NCBI RefSeq assembly: GCF_003122385.1
Contig: NZ_CP029255.1
Span: forward strand, 4,030,001-4,094,000
Source of the DNA: Flavobacterium crocinum
GTDB lineage: Bacteria > Bacteroidota > Bacteroidia > Flavobacteriales > Flavobacteriaceae
DNA: 64,000 bases
Reading direction: 5' to 3'
The notes beneath the pieces were generated by a model, which was not told the origin of the DNA, made no database searches, and saw nothing but the letters and a program-made list of their open reading frames with translations. Of the stretch, positions 23,539 through 30,955 are shown piece by piece. Position 1 is the stretch's first letter; the number at the start of each line of letters is the position of its first letter. Both the position numbers and the translations under genes were made by a program.

Positions 23539-25281
23539 TTACATAATTAATCTTACTCCGCCAAGATCTGAAACGCGATAGGAAAACTTATTTCCGGGAG
23601 AACCTATAAACATAAAGTTTTTTGGAATTTTCCATTTCTGGGAAAGTTCGTCGATTATTTCAGGGCCAAAAACTCCTTGAATTTCTAAGTATTCTATGTC
23701 GAGTCCGTCATAAGCTCGGTCTAGAACTTCAAGGTCTTTTTTAAGCGCTTCATTATTAGTGGAGTCGTTTTTGACATGAACAATTTTTAGTTTTTTGGTT
23801 GTTTCATTGTCTTCGACATACTGCAAAACTTTGTTCAAAATCGTAATATCATCACCTTTGGTAAAAAATACAAATTCCTGTGAGTTAATTTGCGTGCTTA
23901 AATTCTGAAGATAGCGATTGCTTACAATAACCATTTTTCTAAGCGGCAGGTAGAAATACTCTAAGGCTTCAATTAACAATTTAATCAGCATAACGCGATT
24001 AAGCATGATTCCGATAAATAGTAGTGCCGGAATCATATATTGCAGAAAAGTGTAGAATGAATTAATATTAAGTTCCATATTTCCTATAAAGGCTGCAATT
24101 ACAAAACTTACGGCTGCCAAAACTGCTATACCGCGAGCACGTTCCGGTCTTGGAAGTTTTTTTCGTTTATATTTCAAGAGTAAATTCCCAATTCCAAATA
24201 AAGCCATAACAGCAAGAAATGAAAAAGTATAAACTCCTGCCAAAGATTCTAAATGCCCACTCGTAGCAAAAAGAACAGAAATACAAAGGATTAAAAAACT
24301 GATTACTATTCTGTAATGTGCGCCTCTTTTATTTGTCTTTAGGAAATAATTTGGGAGAATCCGATCTAATGTCATTCGGTTTAAAAGTCCGGAAACACCA
24401 ACAAATGAGGTTAAAACCGCCCCACAGAGTACCATAACGGCATCAATAGAGATCAGCCAGGCAAGCCAGGCTCCGCCGGTAGTTTGTCCTAAATGCGCTA
24501 AAAGGGATTCTTTGTTTTCTCCAACTTCTGTTAACGGAATTACGCTGATTAATAATATGGCAATAAACGGATTAAAGAAACTGACAATTCCCCACATATT
24601 TCGAAGTGTTTTAGGAAAAACTCCGTGTTCTTGTTCTTCTACAAAATTGGCAGAACTTTCAAAACCTGAGATTCCTAACATCGCTGCTGAGAATCCTAGA
24701 AAAAGTGCCGTTTTGATACTTTCGTATGCAATAGGAGTGTGCCAGTTGATGTGAAAAGTTTCTAAACCATGAGTTAAAACAAACCAAATGGAAGCTAAAA
24801 CTAACAAGGTTAACGTTCCAATATGTGTCAGGAAAATTATAACGGCTACAAATGCAGATTCTCCAATTCCTAGAATAGCTAAGCCAGTAAATAAAACTAA
24901 TACAATAACAGTTGCAATAGTAACATTGAGTCCTTCAAAAATTCCATGCAAATAGTGCATTCCTTCTGATGCCGAAATAACTGCCGTTGCCATATAGGAT
25001 AAGACCGTCAGGGTAGCAGCAATTGAAGCTAATCGTTTTGTTGATGTATTTAACAGAACATTGTAGGCACCACCATTTAATGGAATTGCACCAACAACTT
25101 CTCCGTAAATTTTTCTGAAAAGAAATAATACAACAGCTACAATCAGCAGCGAAATCCAGGCATATTGTCCTGCATACAATATTGTCAAAGCAGATACATA
25201 AAGGCAGGAAGAACTAATATCATTACCGCAAATAGCAGTGGCCTGCAATTGATTTAATTTTTTGTGTACAATTTCTTTCAT
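23539..25281 (-). CDS. APC-superfamily amino acid permease
   Basis: 580 residues with about 12 membrane helices in the first 430 (for example LLIVAVVLFLFRKIYGEVV and IATVIVLVLFTGLAILG). ICGNDISSSCLYVS in helix 1 and ESSANFVEEQEHGVFPKTL match amino acid permeases of the APC type. The last 130 residues form a soluble cytoplasmic domain of alternating strands (EFVFFTKGDDITIL, KIVHVKNDS), a possible regulatory tail. The substrate cannot be read from sequence. It is the last gene of a leftward run that starts near 28.3 kb, 120 bases after the NTF2-like gene. Confidence 0.88.
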   Translation of the reverse strand: MKEIVHKKLNQLQATAICGNDISSSCLYVSALTILYAGQYAWISLLIVAVVLFLFRKIYGEVVGAIPLNGGAYNVLLNTSTKRLASIAATLTVLSYMATAVISASEGMHYLHGIFEGLNVTIATVIVLVLFTGLAILGIGESAFVAVIIFLTHIGTLTLLVLASIWFVLTHGLETFHINWHTPIAYESIKTALFLGFSAAMLGISGFESSANFVEEQEHGVFPKTLRNMWGIVSFFNPFIAILLISVIPLTEVGENKESLLAHLGQTTGGAWLAWLISIDAVMVLCGAVLTSFVGVSGLLNRMTLDRILPNYFLKTNKRGAHYRIVISFLILCISVLFATSGHLESLAGVYTFSFLAVMALFGIGNLLLKYKRKKLPRPERARGIAVLAAVSFVIAAFIGNMELNINSFYTFLQYMIPALLFIGIMLNRVMLIKLLIEALEYFYLPLRKMVIVSNRYLQNLSTQINSQEFVFFTKGDDITILNKVLQYVEDNETTKKLKIVHVKNDSTNNEALKKDLEVLDRAYDGLDIEYLEIQGVFGPEIIDELSQKWKIPKNFMFIGSPGNKFSYRVSDLGGVRLIM

Positions 25282-25401
25282 CAGTATTTGAGATTTACAC
25301 TTTTAGTAAAAAACAACAAGTAACAAATAATTATAATCGAGGAAAAAGGGCAGATATTAGTCTAAAAAACGTATTGAAAATTAAAGTTTTTAGTAAAGGT
25401 A

Positions 25402-25872
25402 TTATTTTGATTCCTGAAATTTTTGCAGTGATAATAAAGCTTGTTTCTGTACTTTTTTCTGAAAGAAACCTGTCCAGCCAAGTAAATATCCTGTTGGACC
25501 AAAAGCTTGTTTGGACCATTTCCAAACATCAAAGTTATCAGTGTGTTTGATGATTAATCCGTCCTGAAAAACAAATTCGGCTCTGATTTTATTGATAACT
25601 TTTCTATTTGTTTTACTGAAATTGTAGGTAGCAACCCAATTGGCAGAACCAGTTGAATCATCGGCTTTTACGTTTGAAAATTCAATTTTTAAGTTTCCTT
25701 TACTTTTTGAAAGTAACATTTCCCACATTTTTGAAACCTGATCTTCTTTAAGTAAACCAAATGCTGGATCGATAAAGTGAACTTTGGGATGATAACATTC
25801 ACTCATTGTCTTAGCATCGGCATTTGCAAAAGCGGTATAGAATTTTGTTATTAGGATTTCGTTTAAATTCAT
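25402..25872 (-). CDS. nuclear transport factor 2-like (SnoaL-type) protein
   Basis: A 156-residue small cone-shaped alpha+beta barrel. Features are KFYTAFANADAKTMSECYHPKVHFIDPAFG at the N-terminus (split here into family blocks: FANADAKTMSECYHP, then VHFIDPAFG) and the ANWVATYNFSKTNRKVINKI strand pair. FQDGLIIKHTDNFDVWKW is the end typical of SnoaL-like proteins. Such proteins are often isomerases or ligand-binding, with no conserved catalytic residue. No signal peptide, so cytoplasmic. It sits 47 bases after the exported-protein gene on the same strand. Function unknown. Confidence 0.8.
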   Translation of the reverse strand: MNLNEILITKFYTAFANADAKTMSECYHPKVHFIDPAFGLLKEDQVSKMWEMLLSKSKGNLKIEFSNVKADDSTGSANWVATYNFSKTNRKVINKIRAEFVFQDGLIIKHTDNFDVWKWSKQAFGPTGYLLGWTGFFQKKVQKQALLSLQKFQESK

Positions 25873-25919
25873 AGGAAATTTTTAATGTTAAATATAAGAT
25901 TTATTAGATTAAAAAATCA

Positions 25920-26444
25920 CTATAAAACACTAATTTCTTTAGCTGTATCAAATGTTTTTTTGCTTTTATCGAATGCTGTTGAGAAATAACTCATTTTATT
26001 ATAAGCAGTAAAATATCCAGTCTGATTTCCAAAATCATTTGATCCTCCGGCAATTATAAATCTAACGGCATAGATATCGTTCTTTTTTAATTTTAACCAT
26101 TCTGCCGGAGTAAAATAATAGTAAGAAGTTGTTTTTCCGTCAGTTGATTCTTTTACGTTTTTATCTGTACATGCGATAACATCTGCATTGGCTAAATCTA
26201 CGTACAAACCACCCGCAATTCGGGCTTTATCATTTGCAGTATCAATTGTAATTTTTAAAATGCCACCTTTATCTGTTTTTGCTATTTGAATTTTGGCTTC
26301 ACCGGTAAAAGCATATTTTTCACAAATAAAAGTATATTCCTGTGTTGCAGGAAAAGGAGTTGAGCCTTTTACACTTATAGTTTGCTGTGCTTTTGCAAAT
26401 GTTGAAATAAACAATAATAGAAGAAGGGATAATTTTAAATTCAT
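25920..26444 (-). CDS. exported protein of unknown function
   Basis: 174 residues with signal peptide MNLKLSLLLLLFISTFAKAQ. The mature part is mainly beta-type (AKIQIAKTDKGGILKITID, YYYFTPAEWLKLKKNDIYA). It contains one CEK and one CTDK site, giving two Cys that could form a disulfide. I do not recognise a family. It lies 9 bases after the lipoprotein gene and is probably in the same operon as the M23 peptidase, suggesting an envelope location. Confidence 0.65.
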   Translation of the reverse strand: MNLKLSLLLLLFISTFAKAQQTISVKGSTPFPATQEYTFICEKYAFTGEAKIQIAKTDKGGILKITIDTANDKARIAGGLYVDLANADVIACTDKNVKESTDGKTTSYYYFTPAEWLKLKKNDIYAVRFIIAGGSNDFGNQTGYFTAYNKMSYFSTAFDKSKKTFDTAKEISVL

Positions 26445-26453
26445 ATTTTTAAT

Positions 26454-26930
26454 TTATTGATTAGCCAATTTAGCATCAAATTTTTCATCCCAGTCCATTG
26501 ATTTAATGGCCGAAATGAGGTTTTCATCATTTACAAAAACTCTTAATTCTTTGTTTGCAACTTTTTTACTGTATAATGCGTGATAGCGGTAAATTATTTC
26601 GTTTTTGGTTTTGTAAACTCCGTCCAGTTTTAAATCAATAAAGCTTCCGTAATACTGTCTAAACCTTTGGCAAGTTTTGGTTAAACGCTCCTCAGTTGTG
26701 TTTTCCATTACCGATTTGGTTACTTCAGTTTCGTTAAAAGGTTTAAATTTTGAAGTATTACAAGTTGACAGCACTCTTTTTCCCAGTTCATACGCCTTTT
26801 GCTGTTGATTTGCATTTATTTCAGATCCGGAAACTTTCTTTATTTTTAAATCTTCTGTATCTCTGTTTACTGTTTTAGATTTACATCCAATTAATAATAA
26901 CAAACATATAATCAATCCTGCTTTCTTCAT
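26454..26930 (-). CDS. small lipoprotein of unknown function
   Basis: 158 residues with a lipobox (MKKAGLIICLLLLIGC|KSK), so probably anchored in a membrane. The mature part is helical and charged (KAYELGKRVLSTCNTSKFKP, EERLTKTCQRFRQYYG) with two further Cys. It lies six bases after the M23 peptidase gene. I do not recognise a family. The tight spacing suggests a shared envelope role with its neighbours, which is inference. Confidence 0.65.
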   Translation of the reverse strand: MKKAGLIICLLLLIGCKSKTVNRDTEDLKIKKVSGSEINANQQQKAYELGKRVLSTCNTSKFKPFNETEVTKSVMENTTEERLTKTCQRFRQYYGSFIDLKLDGVYKTKNEIIYRYHALYSKKVANKELRVFVNDENLISAIKSMDWDEKFDAKLANQ

Positions 26931-26936
26931 AACTAT

Positions 26937-27614
26937 TTAAGTAATTTTTAATAATAAGTTAGGATCGGGACAATTTTCGATATAAAAATTTAGGTCTTTT
27001 GTATTGCAGACACCAGGATAATCTCCTAAGTAATTTTCAATATTGTGTATGATTTGAAAATGGACATGCGGTGCATAATCTCCATTTACTGAGGCTTTTC
27101 CTAAGGTCGCAATCTTTTCGCCTTTTTTGAAATAGTCTCCGATCGTTAAGTTTTCTATACTTTCTAACGACAAATGTCCGTATAAAGTATAAAATTTTTG
27201 ATTTTCTACTTCGTGTTCCAAAATTATAGTCGGACCATAATCTCCCAATCCAATGTTGTTTTTAAAACTATGAACTTTCCCATCCAGTGCTGAAAGTACA
27301 GCTGTTCCCGCATTTGTCCATAAATCTAAACCAATATGAATATTTCGTTCCGGTTTTGATTCATTCAGGAAAATGGAACTTCTCTGATATAAAGAACGTC
27401 CTTCTATATAACCTCCAAAAGCAACTTTGGCATTTTTTCTTTCCAGATAATTTGTAATATATTTTTCAAAATCATCTGATGTCTCCAGTTTTGCATCGGT
27501 TAATTCCTTGTTTGAAACGGAGAGATTAATAGGTGTATATTCTGAAATACAAATTGTTTCATCAATAATTTTAGTAGGTGGTAAGGCGTTTAAAATGGAG
27601 GTAAGGGGTCTCAT
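26937..27614 (-). CDS. M23-family (LytM-type) peptidase
   Basis: 225 residues. The zinc peptidase core has IHIGLDLWTNAGTAV (about 93-107), containing the His and Asp ligands, and HVHFQIIHN near 180-188, where HVH supplies the catalytic and metal His. YTLYGHLSLESIENLTIGDY and GEKIATLG are typical of the fold. It lacks a signal peptide, which is unusual for a cell-wall hydrolase, so either a further upstream start or a cytoplasmic or duplicated-domain role is possible. It lies four bases after the methyltransferase stop. Confidence 0.85.
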   Translation of the reverse strand: MRPLTSILNALPPTKIIDETICISEYTPINLSVSNKELTDAKLETSDDFEKYITNYLERKNAKVAFGGYIEGRSLYQRSSIFLNESKPERNIHIGLDLWTNAGTAVLSALDGKVHSFKNNIGLGDYGPTIILEHEVENQKFYTLYGHLSLESIENLTIGDYFKKGEKIATLGKASVNGDYAPHVHFQIIHNIENYLGDYPGVCNTKDLNFYIENCPDPNLLLKIT

Positions 27615-27618
27615 GAAA

Positions 27619-28284
27619 TTAGGCTACTTTATTTATAATTATTATTTCGTTGTGTGTTTCAATTCGTGGTAACATTTTAGTAATAAACAGTTCTGAATTT
27701 ACTTCAGAAATATATTTTCGATTTCTAACATTATGTGCTTCATCCAAAATCATGGTATTGAATAAAACATAACCATTATCTTTTAATAGGACGCAGATTC
27801 TATCCAGAAAAAATTTTTCGAACAAAAAGTTAGGCATGTGTGTGTCTTCAAAAATGTCAATAATAATAAGGTTGTATTTGTCTTTTGTTTTTAGAACAAA
27901 TTCAAAAGCATCATCAATAACCACTTCCAATTGTTTAATCTGATTCAGGTTGAAATACTGATTTGCAATCTGGATCATTTCGGGATCGATCTCAACACCA
28001 GTTATTTTTTCTTTGTATTCAATTTCATCTACTAATGTTTTTACAACGCTTCCACCGGCAACTCCTAATAATAGAATATGATCCATTTTGAGAATATTCT
28101 CGTAACCAATATTTCGAAGTCCGTACCTTAATATGCGCTGTAAACTTCCATAGGAATAATTAGTGTTTTGAGTATCTAAAACCAGTTCGCCATTTGCCCA
28201 CGTAACTTCGATCATTTTGCTTCTTGCCGATTTCTTTTTAAATATTTTTATGGGAATAATGTAACTGAAAAATTTTCGAATCAT
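27619..28284 (-). CDS. spermidine-synthase-like SAM-dependent methyltransferase
   Basis: 221 residues with a Rossmann fold. Motif I is LLLGVAGGSVVKTL (about 69-82), and GVEIDPEMIQIANQYF (about 91-106) carries the ribose-binding acid. VVIDDAFEFV and YNLIIIDIFEDTHMP (about 133-147) follow. This is the spermidine synthase/fused-methyltransferase class, which often uses SAM without making polyamine; the conserved polyamine-site residues (DxxDP in real SpeE) are replaced by DIFED, so the substrate is uncertain. The gene is the promoter-proximal member of the leftward run. Confidence 0.82.
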   Translation of the reverse strand: MIRKFFSYIIPIKIFKKKSARSKMIEVTWANGELVLDTQNTNYSYGSLQRILRYGLRNIGYENILKMDHILLLGVAGGSVVKTLVDEIEYKEKITGVEIDPEMIQIANQYFNLNQIKQLEVVIDDAFEFVLKTKDKYNLIIIDIFEDTHMPNFLFEKFFLDRICVLLKDNGYVLFNTMILDEAHNVRNRKYISEVNSELFITKMLPRIETHNEIIIINKVA

Positions 28285-28348
28285 TTTGTATGCTTTTACT
28301 CAAATTTACCATTAAATCTTTTATTTTGCATTAAATAATCAATGTTTA

Positions 28349-28900
28349 ATGAAAAAACTATTATACAAATTCATCTTTTATAAGCTAATGGACTGGAAGA
28401 TAGTGGGACTGGAAAATGCTGAAGTAAAAAAATGTATACTAGTAGTAATGCCACATACGAGTAATCATGACTTTTATATAGGACTTTTTACTCGTGGAAT
28501 ATCCGGATTGCAGATGAATTTCGTCGCGAAAAAGGAATTATTCCGATTTCCGTTCGGTTTTTATTTTAGAAATGTTGGTGGAGAACCTTTAGATCGTTCC
28601 GGCGGATTAAATAAAGTAGATGCTATTGCTGCAATCTTTGAAAGAAAAGAAGTTTTTCGTCTTGCCGTTGCCCCAGAGGGAACCAGAAAAAAAATGAATG
28701 AAATCAAAACCGGATTTTATTTTATAGCGCTTAAAGCGAAAGTGCCAATTCTTCCAGTAGCTTTTGACTGGGGCAAAAAAGAAGTAAATCTGGGAGAGCC
28801 ATTTTATCCAACTGGAAATTATGAAGCCGATTACCAAATCCTGAAAAAACATTATAATGGAGTTTTGGGTAAAATTCCAGAAAATGGAATTAAACTGTAA
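28349..28900 (+). CDS. 1-acyl-glycerol-3-phosphate acyltransferase-like (PlsC family)
   Basis: 183 residues. The catalytic HX4D motif is HTSNHD (36-41) and the substrate motif is APEGTRKK (108-115). FRNVGGEPLDRS (about 73-84) and ILPVAFDWGKKEV are also family features. It is shorter than typical PlsC (about 240) and lacks a hydrophobic N-terminal anchor, like the small lysophospholipid acyltransferases of Bacteroidota. It is divergent from the methyltransferase gene, with 64 bases between starts. Confidence 0.9.
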   Translation: MKKLLYKFIFYKLMDWKIVGLENAEVKKCILVVMPHTSNHDFYIGLFTRGISGLQMNFVAKKELFRFPFGFYFRNVGGEPLDRSGGLNKVDAIAAIFERKEVFRLAVAPEGTRKKMNEIKTGFYFIALKAKVPILPVAFDWGKKEVNLGEPFYPTGNYEADYQILKKHYNGVLGKIPENGIKL

Positions 28901-28912
28901 AATCTGATGTTT

Positions 28913-28972
28913 TTTCCAAATGCGTGAGAATCGCGTATTTGGAAATTTTCTGGATCAATTTCCAAATACGTG
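28913..28972. terminator. Overlapping hairpins after the acyltransferase gene
   Basis: TTTCCAAATGCGTG (28913-28926) pairs with CGCGTATTTGGAAA (28932-28945, two G.U pairs) around a 5-base loop, followed by TTTTC. The same middle arm can pair instead with TTTCCAAATACG (28959-28970). The first hairpin is likely the terminator. Confidence 0.75.
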
Positions 28973-29126
28973 CTAATTTTTCAATTACGAGAAATCAGAC
29001 TTAAATGTACTTTTTATAAAGATTAGAATTTTGGAATAAAAAATTTAACTGTTGTTTAAAAAAAACGGTTACACTATTAAATTGTTAAAGCTTTCGGGGT
29101 TTTATAATTGTAAAAATAAAGATCTT

Positions 29127-29134
29127 TACTTTTG
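29127..29134 (+). promoter_or_regulatory. Putative -7 element for the M14 peptidase
   Basis: TACTTTTG matches TAnnTTTG 18 bases before the ATG at 29153, with TTG at 29108-29110 upstream. It overlaps an in-frame TTG codon at 29132, so the ATG is the better start. Confidence 0.5.
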
Positions 29135-29152
29135 TCAACTAATCAAAACATA

Positions 29153-30307
29153 ATGAATTTAGAAAATCTTTTTATACAATACAAAGAGCAGAGTATATCT
29201 GGGAGATATTTGACGTTAGATCATATTCAGCCCATTTTAGATAGATTAAATACCAATAATCAAGTACAAATAATTGGAAAGTCCGTTTTAGGCGAACCTA
29301 TTTATAGTTATCAAATTGGTACGGGGCCAACACGAGTGTATTTATGGTCTCAAATGCATGGGAATGAAAGCACTACTACAAAAGCATCATTTGATTTTAT
29401 CAATTTATTGAATGATGATATTGATTTTGCCAAAAGAATGCTCGACACGTTTACTTTTTATTGGATTCCGATATTAAATCCGGATGGTGCAAGATTATAT
29501 ACGAGAGCAAATGCTAATGAAATTGACTTAAATCGCGACTCACAAGACCTGACTCAGCCGGAAAGTAATATTTTGCGTAAAGTATTTGAAGACTTTAAAC
29601 CTCATTACTGTTTTAACCTTCATGATCAGCGTACCATTTTTGGAGCAGGAACCGAAGGAAAACCAGCAACAGTTTCTTTTTTAGCGCCTTCCTATAATGA
29701 AGAAAGAGAAGTAAATGAGAACAGACAAAAAGCCATAAATATCATCGCAGGGATCAACAAAGTACTTCAGGAATATATTCCAGGACAGGTCGGACGTTTT
29801 GATGACTCCTTTAATATTAATTGTATTGGAGACACTTTTCAATATTTAGGAGTTCCAACGATCTTATTTGAAGCAGGACATTATCCGGGCGATTACGACA
29901 GAGAAATTACACGTAAATACATATTTTTCGCGTTAATTTTAAGCTTCCAGATCATTTCCGAAAACGATTTAGTAAATAATCGAATTGGTGAATATTTGAA
30001 TATTTCACAAAATAACGTGGTTTTTTATGATTTTATGTATAAAAATGTCAAAATAAATTATGATGGTATCGAAATTATTACGAATTTTGTCGCACAATAC
30101 AAAGAAGAATTAATCGAAAATAAGATTCATTTTAATGCTTACATCGCTGAAGTAGGTGAACTGGAAAATTATTTTGGGCATTATGAATATGACGCAAAAG
30201 GCGAAGAATATTCGGATGATTTTTCCAGTTTTCCAAAAGTGGGTCAAAAAGCAAATTTTTATTTAAATAAAAATGTTAAATTTGTTAACGGATTAATAAA
30301 AAGTTAA
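29153..30307 (+). CDS. M14-family zinc carboxypeptidase
   Basis: 384 residues from the ATG (MNLENLFIQYKEQ). The zinc ligands are in WSQMHGNES (His and Glu, about 65-73) and NLHDQRTI (about 160-167). NPDGARLYTRANANEIDLNRD (about 107-127; the binding Arg and Asn block) and the catalytic Glu in LFEAGHYPGDYDRE (about 234-247) are visible. No signal peptide is seen, so it may be cytoplasmic and act on peptides or modified amino acids. It is followed by an Lrp/AsnC regulator on the same strand, which could control it. Confidence 0.9.
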   Translation: MNLENLFIQYKEQSISGRYLTLDHIQPILDRLNTNNQVQIIGKSVLGEPIYSYQIGTGPTRVYLWSQMHGNESTTTKASFDFINLLNDDIDFAKRMLDTFTFYWIPILNPDGARLYTRANANEIDLNRDSQDLTQPESNILRKVFEDFKPHYCFNLHDQRTIFGAGTEGKPATVSFLAPSYNEEREVNENRQKAINIIAGINKVLQEYIPGQVGRFDDSFNINCIGDTFQYLGVPTILFEAGHYPGDYDREITRKYIFFALILSFQIISENDLVNNRIGEYLNISQNNVVFYDFMYKNVKINYDGIEIITNFVAQYKEELIENKIHFNAYIAEVGELENYFGHYEYDAKGEEYSDDFSSFPKVGQKANFYLNKNVKFVNGLIKS

Positions 30308-30384
30308 TTTTTATGTGAATTTCTTGTTTTTTATATATAATTTTATACTTTGTAATAGCAATTAGTAATATTAATTAAACAATT

Positions 30385-30864
30385 ATGAGTAAATTTCGTT
30401 TAGATGAAGTAGATCACCAGATTTTAGATATGTTAATAGACAATACGAGAGTTCCGTTTACTGACATTGCAAAAAAATTATTGATATCTGCTGGAACAGT
30501 ACATGTTAGAGTAAAAAAGATGGAAGACGCAGGTATTATCATGGGGTCTTCTTTAGCTTTAGATTACGATAAATTAGGGTATTCTTTTATTGCTTATGTG
30601 GGTGTATTTCTAAATAATACCTCTCAGACAAAATTTGTATTAGAACGAATTAACCAAATTCCATTCGTGACTGTAGCTTCTGTAACTACAGGAAAATTCA
30701 ATATTTTTTGCAAAATTAGAGCAAAAGATACTAAGCACGCAAAAGAGGTTATCTTCATGATTGATGATATCGATGGTGTTTACAGAACTGAAACTATGAT
30801 TTCTTTAGAGGAAAGTATAAACGATAAGAAGCGTTTGATGCATACTATTTTCAAAAATATGTAA
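30385..30864 (+). CDS. Lrp/AsnC-family transcriptional regulator
   Basis: 159 residues. The N-terminal helix-turn-helix is in DEVDHQILDMLIDNTRVPFTDI and KKLLISAGTVHVRVKKMEDAGII (about 6-55). A RAM ligand-binding domain follows, with GVFLNNTSQTKFVLERI and VTTGKFNIFCKIRAKDT. It probably senses an amino acid and regulates nearby genes. A weak promoter (TTG at 30324-30326 and TATACTTTG at 30344-30352) precedes it. It sits between the M14 peptidase and ppc, so both are candidate targets. Confidence 0.92.
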   Translation: MSKFRLDEVDHQILDMLIDNTRVPFTDIAKKLLISAGTVHVRVKKMEDAGIIMGSSLALDYDKLGYSFIAYVGVFLNNTSQTKFVLERINQIPFVTVASVTTGKFNIFCKIRAKDTKHAKEVIFMIDDIDGVYRTETMISLEESINDKKRLMHTIFKNM

Positions 30865-30894
30865 GAACTTTTCTTGAATGCTATATTAAAATAT

Positions 30895-30923
30895 ACCTCA
30901 AGTTTATTCTTGGGGTTTTTTTA
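30895..30923 (+). terminator. Terminator after the Lrp/AsnC gene
   Basis: ACCTCAAG (30895-30902) pairs with CTTGGGGT (30909-30916, one G.U) and is followed by a T-run. Confidence 0.75.
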
Positions 30924-30955
30924 TGACTAATTAACCAACCAACTATAACACGATT

